39,052 nucleotides of DNA from Clostridiales bacterium. Lineage in GTDB: Bacteria > Bacillota > Clostridia > Oscillospirales > Oscillospiraceae. Numbering within the stretch: position 1 is the stretch's first letter; each line of letters starts with the position of its first letter. The translations under genes and the position numbers were made by a program. The stretch spans positions 1-39,052 of the forward strand of contig JAJUHS010000006.1 of NCBI GenBank assembly GCA_029267755.1, written 5' to 3'. The notes beneath the pieces were generated by a model. The model was not told where the DNA came from, made no database searches, and worked only from the letters and a program-made list of their open reading frames with translations. Of the stretch, positions 15,003-23,807 are shown piece after piece.

Positions 15003-16358
15003 TCAAATCGTCAGAGTTCCGCCCTCGTCCTCAAGCAGGATGAGGATTTTCTTTTCCTTTCCGGTCTGGGCATCGACATAAATAAGGTAGTGGCGCCCTT
15101 CGGGCGAGAGGCATTTGAATTCGTGGCAGAGCACCTCAAGCTTGCCGTCGGTTGGAATGACGGTTAGAGCGTGCGACAGGATTGTTAGCGAGGGGGAAAC
15201 TACCTTTTTTGCCTCAATTTCGGGGACTATAACCTGCGGGAGGTTTCGCATCGTATGGTTGGTGACATAGCCGACTGCCTCAAAGCCAATGATCGAACCC
15301 GTGTCGAGAGATACCGATACCTTGACAAGGTCGGGATAGCATATTACGCCGTCCTGCACCGACGCAAAATTGATAAGAGCCACGTTGTTGTTTACGGTCC
15401 AATAGCTGCTGTGCATTTCGGGGAACCAGTGGTCGGCCAGAAAGTTTTTGGCGATATCGACGGCCCCCTCGGGAGAAATGTTTGCCGCGTCGGCGGAAAA
15501 ACCATCGATGACGCTGAGAACAACGCCGCCCTGTTTGGTGACGACGACGGTCACATCGCCGCGGTCGGTCGAGGCGTTTACGAGGTAGGCCGGAATCCTG
15601 CCGCCCCTGTTTCCTATACTTGAAGTTTTTTCAAGCGGAACGTCGAGAAACTCTGCAGCTTTCAAACGCGCGGTCTCAGCGTCTACTTCTGGCATGCCGT
15701 CGATAAGAAGCGGCTTTTGGGCTTCGACGTGCCCCGAGAAGGGACCGTCGTATATGAGCGTCGGAATTTCCGGGAATTCGCTTTCGATAAGCTTAAAGCT
15801 GTCGCCGACGGTGGTGGGAGATGCGTTTTCCTCGGTGCGGTCAACCCTTTTTTCAGAAGTTTTCAGCTTTGAAATCGACATCGTGCCATGGCCGACCTCG
15901 GCTTCGATCTGCGTAAGCTTGGAGGAAAGAGCAGCCGCTGTCAGCGAAAGGCTTTGAAGGTTTTCCATATCCTTTTGCAGAGGCATGTCGCCGCCGGCGG
16001 TCAGCACCGACAAAGCGTAGGCATAATCGCCGACCCGGGTTATAAAGCCGGCTGTTTCGGTCAGGTCAATGTCTGAAAACGGGAGCTCGCCCAGGGACAT
16101 TTGGGCCGCCATGGCTTTTCCGAATATCTGTGTGGTTATTGCGTTTATCATCGGAGCGGTTGTGGAGTATTTCACCTTTGAAAGAGCGGTGTCAATTTCG
16201 TTTATGGACGAAACCAACTCTGTGAAGGATCGCTGATAGGCGTTGTTTATAAAACGGTCGTACCTTTCAATGTCAAGGCGGTTCTTATATGACATGCCGC
16301 CGAACGCAAAAACCGCGGCTATGAGATAGCTTATAAGCAATATGTTTTTTTTGCGCAA
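15003..16358 (-). CDS. ypeB: germination protein YpeB
   Basis: A 451-residue protein matching YpeB: an N-terminal membrane anchor (about residues 6-21), a long helical region, then PepSY-like repeats (PEVDAETARLKAAEFL and ISPEGAVDIAKNFLADHWFP) and a YPDLVKVSVSLDTGSIIGFE segment. In Bacillus, YpeB keeps the cortex-lytic enzyme SleB stable in the dormant spore, and sleB-ypeB usually form one operon; here no sleB is next to it. The start is unusual. I prefer the TTG at 16358, which has AAAGGGG about 8 bases upstream, to the GTG at 16367, which overlaps that site. The ribosome site lies in the 3' arm of a hairpin that also resembles the terminator of gltX. Confidence 0.9.
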   Translation of the reverse strand: MRKKNILLISYLIAAVFAFGGMSYKNRLDIERYDRFINNAYQRSFTELVSSINEIDTALSKVKYSTTAPMINAITTQIFGKAMAAQMSLGELPFSDIDLTETAGFITRVGDYAYALSVLTAGGDMPLQKDMENLQSLSLTAAALSSKLTQIEAEVGHGTMSISKLKTSEKRVDRTEENASPTTVGDSFKLIESEFPEIPTLIYDGPFSGHVEAQKPLLIDGMPEVDAETARLKAAEFLDVPLEKTSSIGNRGGRIPAYLVNASTDRGDVTVVVTKQGGVVLSVIDGFSADAANISPEGAVDIAKNFLADHWFPEMHSSYWTVNNNVALINFASVQDGVICYPDLVKVSVSLDTGSIIGFEAVGYVTNHTMRNLPQVIVPEIEAKKVVSPSLTILSHALTVIPTDGKLEVLCHEFKCLSPEGRHYLIYVDAQTGKEKKILILLEDEGGTLTI

Positions 16359-16403
16359 AAAAATCACCCCTTTCGGTTAGATTTACCGTAAAAGGGTGAT
16401 TTA
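16358..16403 (-). terminator. hairpin: gltX terminator overlapping the ypeB ribosome site
   Basis: Read on the minus strand, AAATCACCCTTTTACGGT (16403-16386) pairs with the stretch 16377-16361 (ACCG to GGGTGATTT) with small bulges, and seven Ts follow. This is a good intrinsic terminator placed 27 bases after gltX. The 3' arm holds the AAAGGGG ribosome site of ypeB, and the T-run runs into the ypeB start. Confidence 0.72.
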
Positions 16404-16429
16404 TTCAGAGAAAGATATGGAATTGCTTT

Positions 16430-17941
16430 TTAGTGGGTAGCGGAGTTCAATTTTTTGATTCCGCTCTTAATTCTTGAAATGGTTTCTTCCTTTCCTAGGA
16501 TATGGCAAATCTCAACGGCGCCTCCAGGCGTCACAGCCTTTCCGGAAACCGCTATTCTGATCGGCCAGAGCAGGGTCGCATTTTTGACTTCGAGCTTTTC
16601 GACAAGGCTGAAAAGAGCGTTGTGGACGCCTTCATGCGTCCAGTCGTCTATATCCTCCAGCACTGGAAGGGCTGATTCTAGCATTTTAAGGGATACTGAC
16701 TCGTCTGTTTTTGACTTTTTGTTTATATACAGAGATTTGTCGTATTCGGGAAGCCTGTCAAAGAAGTCTAGTTTATCAGGAATGTCGGTCAGCTTCTCGC
16801 AGCGCTGGTGAAGTATTTCGGCTATCGCCATGGTATCGGTACATTTTTTTACCGAGGACTTTATATAAGGCAGGGCAAGCCTGTGGAAATCATCAAGACT
16901 CATAGCGCGAATATATTCGCTGTTAAAGTAATTGAGCTTGGCAATATCGAAAATAGCGGGGGATTTTGATATGCCGCCGATATCAAAAACATCCACAAGC
17001 TCGGGAAGCGTAAAGATCTCACGTTCTCCGCCGGGACTCCAGCCCAGCAGCGCAACATAATTAACAATAGCGTCCGAAAGATATCCGAGCAGGAGCAGGT
17101 CCTCGTACGAGGGATCTCCGTGGCGCTTGGACATCTTGTTGTGGGCGTCACGCATAACGGGGGGGCAATGGATATAGTTCGGCACATCCCAGCCGAACGC
17201 CTTATAAAGCAGGTTGTACTTCGGCGTGCTGCTGAGGTATTCCGAACCTCTGACTACGTGGGTTATGCCCATGAGATGATCGTCGATTACGTTTGCAAAG
17301 TTGTAGGTCGGCAGTCCGTCGGATTTTATAAGCACGTTGTCGTCCAGCGTATCGTTTTCAACCGTGATTTCACCGAAAACCATGTCGGAGAACGTGGTTT
17401 TTCCTTCGGGAATCTTCTGGCGGATAACATAGGGAGCTCCGGACTTGAGTTTTTCCTCTATCTCCCGTTCGGAAAGGCGGCTGCAGCGTCCGTCGTACTT
17501 TTTTATCGCCTTTTCGTCGGACGGGTCTTCGTCATCTGCGTCGTCCCTGCCACAGAAGCAGCGATACGCACCGCCCTTTTCTATAAGAAGCTCGGCGTAT
17601 TTTAAATAGAAATCGCGGCGCTGCGTTTGGGTGTAGGGGCCTACCGGCCCGCCAATATCCGGCCCCTCGTCATGGGCGAGGCCACACTTTTTCATGGTTT
17701 TGTAGATTACGTCTATCGCCCCGTCAATGTAGCGTTCCTGATCTGTATCCTCGATACGAAGTATAAACTTGCCTCCGTACTTTCGGGCAATCAGATAGGT
17801 ATAAAGCGCGGTGCGAAGATTGCCGACGTGCATATAGCCCGTAGGACTCGGAGCGAAGCGGGTACGTACCCCGCCCCTCGGAATTCGGCTTTCCATCTCG
17901 TCGAACCATGCCATATTGATGCTGCTCATCTTTTGGATCAT
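16430..17941 (-). CDS. gltX: glutamyl-tRNA synthetase
   Basis: A 503-residue class I aminoacyl-tRNA synthetase that charges tRNA-Glu (and tRNA-Gln too, if the organism uses the transamidation route). It shows the ATP-binding HIGH-type motif HVGN at 38-41 within [14 protein letters not shown], the KMSKR loop at 269-273, and possible zinc ligands Cys128, Cys130 and Cys153. The C-terminal anticodon-binding helical domain is complete. The start is uncertain: AAAGGA abuts the ATG at 17941 and is 12 bases from the ATG at 17929. It has its own strong promoter, divergent from the aminotransferase operon. Confidence 0.97.
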   Translation of the reverse strand: MIQKMSSINMAWFDEMESRIPRGGVRTRFAPSPTGYMHVGNLRTALYTYLIARKYGGKFILRIEDTDQERYIDGAIDVIYKTMKKCGLAHDEGPDIGGPVGPYTQTQRRDFYLKYAELLIEKGGAYRCFCGRDDADDEDPSDEKAIKKYDGRCSRLSEREIEEKLKSGAPYVIRQKIPEGKTTFSDMVFGEITVENDTLDDNVLIKSDGLPTYNFANVIDDHLMGITHVVRGSEYLSSTPKYNLLYKAFGWDVPNYIHCPPVMRDAHNKMSKRHGDPSYEDLLLLGYLSDAIVNYVALLGWSPGGEREIFTLPELVDVFDIGGISKSPAIFDIAKLNYFNSEYIRAMSLDDFHRLALPYIKSSVKKCTDTMAIAEILHQRCEKLTDIPDKLDFFDRLPEYDKSLYINKKSKTDESVSLKMLESALPVLEDIDDWTHEGVHNALFSLVEKLEVKNATLLWPIRIAVSGKAVTPGGAVEICHILGKEETISRIKSGIKKLNSATH

Positions 17942-17993
17942 TCCTTTCGGTGCACTCGAAAAAAGCGGAACCTTTTCGGCTTTTACATTGTTA

Positions 17994-18022
17994 ATAATAT
18001 TTTATTTAGCGGGCGATGTCAA
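17994..18022 (-). promoter_or_regulatory. sigma-A promoter of gltX
   Basis: On the minus strand, perfect TTGACA (18022-18017), a 17-base spacer and TATTAT (17999-17994), 53 bases upstream of the gltX start. Confidence 0.82.
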
Positions 18023-18113
18023 GCAGGGGCGGCTCTAAAGTCCAAAAAACTATTTTCAAATACCGTATATTGTGATAAAATACCTTGATAAAAATAGAAC
18101 AGGGAGTGTTTGC

Positions 18114-19307
18114 ATGGAATTTGTTTGTTCTGAAAGAATGATGTCGCTTAAACCGTCGACCATACGCGAAATGCTTAAATATACATCCGACCCTACGGTA
18201 ATATCTCTCGCCGGCGGGAATCCCTCTGCTGACCTGTTCCCGGCAAAGGAGATCGAGGCCGCGGCGACTGAAGTATTGAAAAACAATGCGGCTGTCGCTC
18301 TTCAGTACGGCCTTACCGAGGGCTATCCCCCTCTCGTGAAGCAGATACGTGAGCGCATGAAGAATAAGTACGGCATCGACACGCCGGGAGATGAGATTCT
18401 TATCGTTCACGGCGGGCAGCAGGTTATCGACCTCGTGACAAAATGCCTTGTAAACGAGGGCGACACGGTGATTTCGGAGAACCCCAGCTTTATCGGTGCA
18501 CTGAACACCTTCCGTTCTTTTAAGGCCAATATCGTAGGCATACCAATGGATTACGAGGGTATGAGGATTGATATGCTCGAAAAGGCGCTTAAGACGGAAA
18601 AAAACGTAAAGCTTATATATACCATCCCGACCTTCCAGAATCCGATGGGAGTAACGATGTCAGAGGAGCGCAGACGGCGCCTCTACGAGCTTGCGGTTCA
18701 GTATAACGTACCAATAATCGAGGACAGCCCCTACTTTGAGCTTTCGTATTCCGGAGCACCGGTTATTACTCCCATGAAAGCCATGGACAGAACCGGCCAT
18801 ATTATTTATGCCGGAAGCTTTTCAAAAGTTATTTCACCGGGAATCCGCATCGGCTACGCGATTGCGCCCGCAGACCTCATATCCAAGATGACAGTCGCCA
18901 AGCAGGGCGTGGATGTCTGCACAAACCAGCTCATGATGGTTACCATTTCAAAATACCTTGAGCGCTTTGACCTTGACGAGCACATCAGGGACTGCTGCGA
19001 GGTCTACACCAAAAAGCGCGATTACATGATTGAGTGCATAGACAAATACTTCGACAAGCGCGTAACGCATACCACGCCAGGCGGCGGACTCTTCATCTGG
19101 TGCGATCTCCCCGAGGGATATTCTGGCACCGATCTTTGGAGATATGCACTGAACAAAAAGGTCGCCTGCGTGCCCGGAGCCACCTTCGACGTAAAATCCG
19201 ATCCGTCGAACAGGGGCTTCAGGCTGAACTTCTCGCTGCCGAGCCTCAAGGAAATAGACGAGGGCTGCCGCATATTGGGCGAGTGCATTAATGAATTTCT
19301 GAAATAG
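18114..19307 (+). CDS. class I/II PLP-dependent aminotransferase
   Basis: A 397-residue fold-type I aminotransferase. Lys238 in GSFSKVISPGIRIGY is the probable pyridoxal-phosphate lysine; other landmarks are LAGGNPSADLFP, the cofactor loop IVHGGQQVIDL, TIPTFQNPMGVTM and the carboxylate-binding Arg in GFRLNFS. It resembles the 2-aminoadipate/aromatic aminotransferase group related to the MocR C-terminal domain, which is broad in substrate, so no specific reaction is assigned. The start at 18114 has AGGGAG upstream; the earlier ATG at 18072 lacks one. It leads an operon with trpS 11 bases downstream, which hints at aromatic amino acids but does not prove it. Confidence 0.92.
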   Translation: MEFVCSERMMSLKPSTIREMLKYTSDPTVISLAGGNPSADLFPAKEIEAAATEVLKNNAAVALQYGLTEGYPPLVKQIRERMKNKYGIDTPGDEILIVHGGQQVIDLVTKCLVNEGDTVISENPSFIGALNTFRSFKANIVGIPMDYEGMRIDMLEKALKTEKNVKLIYTIPTFQNPMGVTMSEERRRRLYELAVQYNVPIIEDSPYFELSYSGAPVITPMKAMDRTGHIIYAGSFSKVISPGIRIGYAIAPADLISKMTVAKQGVDVCTNQLMMVTISKYLERFDLDEHIRDCCEVYTKKRDYMIECIDKYFDKRVTHTTPGGGLFIWCDLPEGYSGTDLWRYALNKKVACVPGATFDVKSDPSNRGFRLNFSLPSLKEIDEGCRILGECINEFLK

Positions 19308-19318
19308 AGGATAACATA

Positions 19319-20317
19319 ATGGATGACAAAAAGGTAATTTTCAGCGGCATACAGCCTTCCGGCGAGCTTACTCTCGGTTCCTATCTCGGGGCCATAAGAA
19401 ACTGGGTGAGTCTCTCGGAGGACTACAACTGTTACTACTGCATAGTCGATATGCATGCTATAACCGTCAGGCAGAATCCTGCGGAGCTGAGACGCCGCGC
19501 GCTTGAGCAGCTTGCACAGTATATAGCCTGCGGACTTGACCCGCAAAAGAATACGATATTTATTCAGAGCCACGTTTCCGCGCACGCCGAGCTTGCGTGG
19601 GTTCTCAGCTGTTATACGATGTTCGGAGAGCTTTCCCGCATGACGCAGTTTAAAGATAAGAGCACGAAGAACGCGGACAATATCAATGCGGGCCTTTTTA
19701 CCTATCCGGCGCTGATGGCGGCGGATATTCTGCTGTACCAGACCGACCTTGTGCCGGTAGGCGAGGACCAGAAGCAGCACGTCGAGCTTACGCGCGACGT
19801 GGCGCAGAGGTTTAACGGCATATACGGCGACGTATTCAAAATGCCGGAGCCCTTCATACCGAAGGTTGGGGCAAGGATAATGAGCCTTACGGCGCCAGAA
19901 AACAAGATGAGCAAGTCGGACAAGGACCCCGGAGGCTGCATATTCCTGATGCAGAAGCCGGAGGATATCATGCGCTCCTTCAAAAGGGCTGTTACGGACA
20001 GTGAAATGTGCGTAAAGTACGATCCTTCCAACAAGCCCGGAGTTTCAAACCTGATGACGATCTATTCCGTCGCCGCCGGCAAGAGCTTTGCCGAGATAGA
20101 GGCACGGTTCGAAGGAAAGGGCTATGGAGATTTCAAAACCGAGGTCGGGGAGGCCGTCGTGGAAATGCTCCGCCCAATCAGGGAGGAAGCCGAGCGCCTT
20201 ATTAAAGACAAGGCGTATCTGGAAACCATCTGCAGGGAGGGCGCCGAGCGCGCCGCGACAGCCGCGTCCAGGACTCTCAGAAAGGTTTATAAGAAGATCG
20301 GCTTTGTTGAAAGATAA
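19319..20317 (+). CDS. trpS: tryptophanyl-tRNA synthetase
   Basis: A 332-residue class I synthetase of normal bacterial length that charges tRNA-Trp. PSGELTLGSYLGA (residues 13-25) carries the HIGH-equivalent TLGS, close to TIGN of the Bacillus-type enzyme, and KMSKS is at 196-200. VGEDQKQHVELTRD and the dimer-interface segments are typical. AGAGG lies about 9 bases before the ATG. It sits between the aminotransferase and tagO in a same-strand block with gaps of 11 and 20 bases, so transcription is probably shared. Confidence 0.97.
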   Translation: MDDKKVIFSGIQPSGELTLGSYLGAIRNWVSLSEDYNCYYCIVDMHAITVRQNPAELRRRALEQLAQYIACGLDPQKNTIFIQSHVSAHAELAWVLSCYTMFGELSRMTQFKDKSTKNADNINAGLFTYPALMAADILLYQTDLVPVGEDQKQHVELTRDVAQRFNGIYGDVFKMPEPFIPKVGARIMSLTAPENKMSKSDKDPGGCIFLMQKPEDIMRSFKRAVTDSEMCVKYDPSNKPGVSNLMTIYSVAAGKSFAEIEARFEGKGYGDFKTEVGEAVVEMLRPIREEAERLIKDKAYLETICREGAERAATAASRTLRKVYKKIGFVER

Positions 20318-20337
20318 TAATCCTAAGGAGTGGTACC

Positions 20338-21459
20338 ATGTCCGAGGAGACAAAATTCCTGTTAAATTTGATAATTACACTTGCCGTTGCATTCGCGATA
20401 AGCTTTGCCACTACACCAATAGCAAAAAGCTTTGCGCATAAGGTCGGCGCCATCGACATCCCGGATGACGAAAGGCGCATACACAAACAACCGATTCCAA
20501 GACTGGGAGGACTCGCGATTTTTCTCGGTTTCGTTTTAAGCGTCGTTCTTTTCTCGGTTATCGACAGACAGCTTCAGGGCGTGCTTTTGGGCGCGGTCGT
20601 GGTTGTCGTAGTCGGAGTAATAGACGATATCGTGCAGCTTAAAGCAATGGTAAAGCTTGTATTCCAAATCCTCGCCGCACTTATCGCCGTATACCACGGT
20701 GTAAAAATAGAATTTCTTTCCACGCTCAATTTCTTCGGCTCCGGCGATTTCTTCTCGCTGGGCTTCCTCTCAATACCGATAACGATTTTTTGGATAGTAG
20801 CGATTACCAACTCGGTTAATATCATAGACGGGCTTGACGGGCTTGCCGTCGGCGTTTCCGCAATAAGCTCCATTGTAATGCTTGTCATATCTATTGTCGT
20901 AGCGGACAACAACATCGCGATAGTTATGGCGGGACTTGTCGGAGCCTGCCTCGGCTTTATGCCCTACAATATGAATCCTGCTAAGATATTTATGGGCGAC
21001 TCGGGCTCGCTTCTTTTGGGCTACGTTCTGGCGACGGTTTCGATTATAGGGCTTTTCAAGTTCTACGCGCTGGTATCGTTCGTCGTGCCCTTCCTCGTCG
21101 TAGCGTTCCCGCTTTTCGACACCACTTTCGCTTTTTTCAGAAGGATACTCAAGGGCCAGAGCCCAATGCACGCCGACAGGGGGCACCTCCACCACCGTCT
21201 TATCGATATGGGCCTTTCCCAGAAGCAGGCTGTGGCGATCTTGTACTCGGTAAGCGCCGTGCTCGGACTGGTTGCGGTCGTACTGACGACAAGCGGTGTC
21301 ATGAGGGCAGTGCTGATAATCGTAACGTTCGCAGTGGCTATCGCGGTGACCGCATTTGTAACAAAAACCACTTATCAGGCTTACTTCGAGGAACGTATGA
21401 AGAATGACAGCGAAATAGACAACGGCAGCGGCGACGGTAAGACTACCTCGCAGAGATAG
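20338..21459 (+). CDS. tagO: undecaprenyl-phosphate GlcNAc-1-phosphate transferase (TagO/WecA type)
   Basis: A 373-residue polytopic enzyme of the MraY/WecA superfamily. It moves a sugar phosphate, typically GlcNAc-1-P from UDP-GlcNAc, onto undecaprenyl phosphate, the first step of wall teichoic acid or related polymer synthesis. Visible motifs are IPDDERRIHKQPIPRLGG (41-58), the catalytic Asp pair in VIDD (96-97), NSVNIIDGLDG (158-168), FMGDSGS (218-224) and the His-rich HADRGHLHHR loop (278-287) that separates WecA/TagO enzymes from MraY. AAGGAG lies 8 bases before the ATG. The next gene, 19 bases on, encodes the UDP-GlcNAc 2-epimerase of the same pathway. Confidence 0.93.
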   Translation: MSEETKFLLNLIITLAVAFAISFATTPIAKSFAHKVGAIDIPDDERRIHKQPIPRLGGLAIFLGFVLSVVLFSVIDRQLQGVLLGAVVVVVVGVIDDIVQLKAMVKLVFQILAALIAVYHGVKIEFLSTLNFFGSGDFFSLGFLSIPITIFWIVAITNSVNIIDGLDGLAVGVSAISSIVMLVISIVVADNNIAIVMAGLVGACLGFMPYNMNPAKIFMGDSGSLLLGYVLATVSIIGLFKFYALVSFVVPFLVVAFPLFDTTFAFFRRILKGQSPMHADRGHLHHRLIDMGLSQKQAVAILYSVSAVLGLVAVVLTTSGVMRAVLIIVTFAVAIAVTAFVTKTTYQAYFEERMKNDSEIDNGSGDGKTTSQR

Positions 21460-21478
21460 CCGGAGGAAGATAATTATA

Positions 21479-22627
21479 ATGGATAAGATAAAAGTTATGT
21501 CCGTTTTCGGCACCAGACCTGAGGCAATCAAAATGGCACCACTGGTTTTGGAGCTTAAGCGGCGCCCCCAAATAGAAAGCCTTTGCTGCGTCACGGCCCA
21601 GCACCGTGAAATGCTGGATTCTGTGCTTGATACCTTCGGAATAAAGGCGGATTACGATCTTGATATTATGGCAAAGGGACAAACGCTTTCCGATATTACA
21701 ACCAGGGCTTTGAAAGGCCTGGAAAAGGTATTTGAAACGGAAAAACCGGATCTCGTTTTGGTACACGGAGACACCTCGACCACTTTTTCGGGCGCCTTGG
21801 CGGCCTTTTATTCCCAAATTAAGGTGGGACATGTCGAAGCGGGACTTCGCACCTATGACAAGTATTCTCCCTTTCCAGAGGAGATGAATCGGAAGCTCGT
21901 CGGATCGATTGCCGACCTGCACTTCTGTCCGACCCGGAACAATGCGGAAAATCTCAATAAAGAGGGAATAATCGACGGGATTTTCATTACTGGCAATACA
22001 GTCATAGACGCAATGAAGTATACCGTTGACAAGACAAATAACTTTACAGATAAAATTCTTGCGAGCCGGGATTTTTCGGCCAAAAAGCTCATACTTATGA
22101 CCTGCCATCGCAGGGAAAACTACGGTGAGCCCATGAGGAACATATTCAGGGCCGTCAAAAGGATAGCTGAAACATTTGAGGATACTCATATTATCTATCC
22201 TGTGCACCTAAGTCCCGTCGTCCGCGAAGCTGCCTCCGAGATTCTCGGCAGCGTTCCGAGAGTGCAGCTTATAGAGCCGCTTGACACCGTCGAAATGCAT
22301 ACGCTTATGTCTCGTTGCTACATGGTTATGACAGACTCCGGAGGGATTCAGGAGGAGGCACCGGCGCTTGGAAAGCCGGTTCTGGTGCTCCGGCGCGAAA
22401 CGGAACGCCCGGAGGCCGTTGCGGCCGGAACTGTAAAGCTTGCCGGCGTCGATGAAAACGAGATTTTTGAGCTTGCGGCCGATCTTTTAACCAGCAGGGA
22501 AAGCTACGATAAAATGGCAAAGGCCGTAAACCCTTATGGGGATGGCAGAGCCTGCGAGAGGATCGCCGAGGCGGTCCTGTGGAGTTTCGGCTTCAGAGAC
22601 GACAGACCGGAGGATTTTAGACCATAG
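21479..22627 (+). CDS. wecB: UDP-N-acetylglucosamine 2-epimerase (non-hydrolysing)
   Basis: A 382-residue epimerase (WecB/MnaA family) that interconverts UDP-GlcNAc and UDP-ManNAc in the cytoplasm. It has the GT-B fold landmarks GTRPEAIKMAPL near the N-terminus, VHGDTSTTFSGALAAF, HVEAGLRT, the substrate-binding TCHRRENYG, and TDSGGIQEEAP in the C-terminal domain. With TagO it supplies the GlcNAc-ManNAc linkage unit used for wall teichoic acids or similar polymers. The rest of such a pathway (TagA, polymerase, exporter) is not in the window. Confidence 0.96.
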   Translation: MDKIKVMSVFGTRPEAIKMAPLVLELKRRPQIESLCCVTAQHREMLDSVLDTFGIKADYDLDIMAKGQTLSDITTRALKGLEKVFETEKPDLVLVHGDTSTTFSGALAAFYSQIKVGHVEAGLRTYDKYSPFPEEMNRKLVGSIADLHFCPTRNNAENLNKEGIIDGIFITGNTVIDAMKYTVDKTNNFTDKILASRDFSAKKLILMTCHRRENYGEPMRNIFRAVKRIAETFEDTHIIYPVHLSPVVREAASEILGSVPRVQLIEPLDTVEMHTLMSRCYMVMTDSGGIQEEAPALGKPVLVLRRETERPEAVAAGTVKLAGVDENEIFELAADLLTSRESYDKMAKAVNPYGDGRACERIAEAVLWSFGFRDDRPEDFRP

Positions 22628-22674
22628 AAGCAGAAGACCTTTAACTTAATGGGAAAGGAGCCGGGGAAGGGAAT

Positions 22675-23436
22675 ATGGGCCATAATAAAACCATGGTTTT
22701 CGCTTTGGCCGGCACCTTTTTGGTTTTTTTAGCAGTAGCTCTGTTCTTGATTTTTTCCTACCGTTCGGAGCATACCGAGGAGGTTCTGCTGCCTGCGCCG
22801 GCAGTAACGGGAGATGCAAATTATCCTTCAGATCCGGGAAACTCCGATAATTCAGGCATAACCTCGTTGCAGGTGACAGTTGAAAATGCACAGGCCGTAA
22901 TAAGCACACTGAAGCGCCCTGAGAGCTTTTCTGAGGATATTGTTATAGAAACCGCATGGTCAGGGGGCAAGTCCAAGTTCGAGGTGTCAACGTGGTCAAG
23001 GAAGGGCACCGTCAGGACTTCAATCAAGCCTTCGGAATCGAAATATAAAAAGGAAGTTATATTAACGCAGGATATGCTTTACGTTTGGTACGACGGGGAA
23101 TCCCATTATTATTCGGGCAAACCGGGAAACGAAACCGCCGCCGACGATTATCAGATGATACCGACTTATGAGGATGTGCTTAAAATAAGCAAAACCCATA
23201 TCCTGGAGGCCGGTTTTGCGCAGAAAAACGACGAGCCCTGCATCTTCGTCAGGGCTCATGGAGAACTGGGATATACCGATATTTACTACATTTCAGTCGC
23301 CACCGGACTGCTCTACGCGGCCGAAAGCTATGACGGCGAAACGCTTATATACAGTATGACTGCCGCAAACGTATCGCTCGGCCCCCCTCCGGACGACAAA
23401 TTCGTTCTTCCGGATGGGAAGAGCGTTTTGTCGTAA
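22675..23436 (+). CDS. unknown membrane-anchored extracellular protein
   Basis: A 253-residue protein I do not recognise. One N-terminal helix (about residues 7-28, MVFALAGTFLVFLAVALFLIF) anchors it; a Pro/Ser/Asp-rich spacer (about 38-62) follows; the rest is rich in aromatic and alternating hydrophobic residues (LYVWYDGESHYYSG, DIYYISVATGLLYAAES), suggesting a beta-sheet domain outside the membrane. The overall pattern is reminiscent of LolA/LppX-like sheets, which is inference only. There are no catalytic motifs and a single cysteine in the outer domain. It follows mnaA by 47 bases with a GGGGAAGGGA ribosome site and ends the operon, so a cell-envelope role is plausible. Confidence 0.72.
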   Translation: MGHNKTMVFALAGTFLVFLAVALFLIFSYRSEHTEEVLLPAPAVTGDANYPSDPGNSDNSGITSLQVTVENAQAVISTLKRPESFSEDIVIETAWSGGKSKFEVSTWSRKGTVRTSIKPSESKYKKEVILTQDMLYVWYDGESHYYSGKPGNETAADDYQMIPTYEDVLKISKTHILEAGFAQKNDEPCIFVRAHGELGYTDIYYISVATGLLYAAESYDGETLIYSMTAANVSLGPPPDDKFVLPDGKSVLS

Positions 23437-23437
23437 A

Positions 23438-23482
23438 ATAATAGTACGCCAGCGGCGCTTTTAGCCGGTGGCGAACTATTAT
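23438..23482. terminator. large bidirectional hairpin between convergent operons
   Basis: Two 19-base arms (23438-23456 and 23464-23482, ATAATAGT...GGC and GCC...ACTATTAT) pair with few mismatches around a 7-base loop. It lies between the stop of the unknown membrane protein (plus) and the end of the three-gene minus operon. Ts follow the arm on the minus strand (TTATTTTAC), so it probably stops both transcripts. Confidence 0.7.
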
Positions 23483-23516
23483 GATTGATATATCAAATCA
23501 CAATAAAGTGAAGTGT

Positions 23517-23807
23517 CTACTTCATAAAAAGCATCACTGCAAGTATTATCAGGCATTCCTCGTCGCCGTTTTTCAGAAACAGCAGAAACAGTATCGTGAA
23601 AAGCATTATATCGCCAAAGTCCAGATCCTTTGGCAGAAATCCCAGCAACGACGAGAGCGGACTGCCGGATTCGGGAGCCGTGCGCTGAGCGTGCCGCTGC
23701 TGCGGCGGCGGCAGCGGATCATAGCCGCAGTTATTGCGGCGGCAGGGCTCGGACTTTGGCTCCGTCCTGCAATATTCCTTGCAGCGGCATGTATATCTGT
23801 TATACAT
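23517..23807 (-). CDS. Cys-rich small membrane protein of unknown function
   Basis: A 96-residue protein, last in a three-gene operon. The N-terminus holds five cysteines (Cys7, Cys9, Cys13, Cys22, Cys27) among basic residues, then a Pro/Gln-rich linker, then two short hydrophobic segments (IMLFTILFLLFL and CLIILAVMLFM) separated by an acidic turn (KNGDEE), which could form a small helical hairpin in the membrane. From memory, a Leu-rich pair of segments around an acidic turn is a recurring small-protein pattern in Clostridia; this was not checked. The start at 23807 has GGAGG 8 bases upstream, lying inside the end of the previous gene, which it overlaps by 8 bases. Function unknown. Confidence 0.68.
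   Translation of the reverse strand: MYNRYTCRCKEYCRTEPKSEPCRRNNCGYDPLPPPQQRHAQRTAPESGSPLSSLLGFLPKDLDFGDIMLFTILFLLFLKNGDEECLIILAVMLFMK

Noticed and set aside
23438-23482. Large inverted repeat as the end of a mobile element
   Set aside because: It lies between two convergent operons and forms a compact hairpin; terminator is the simpler reading. No transposase or target duplication is visible.
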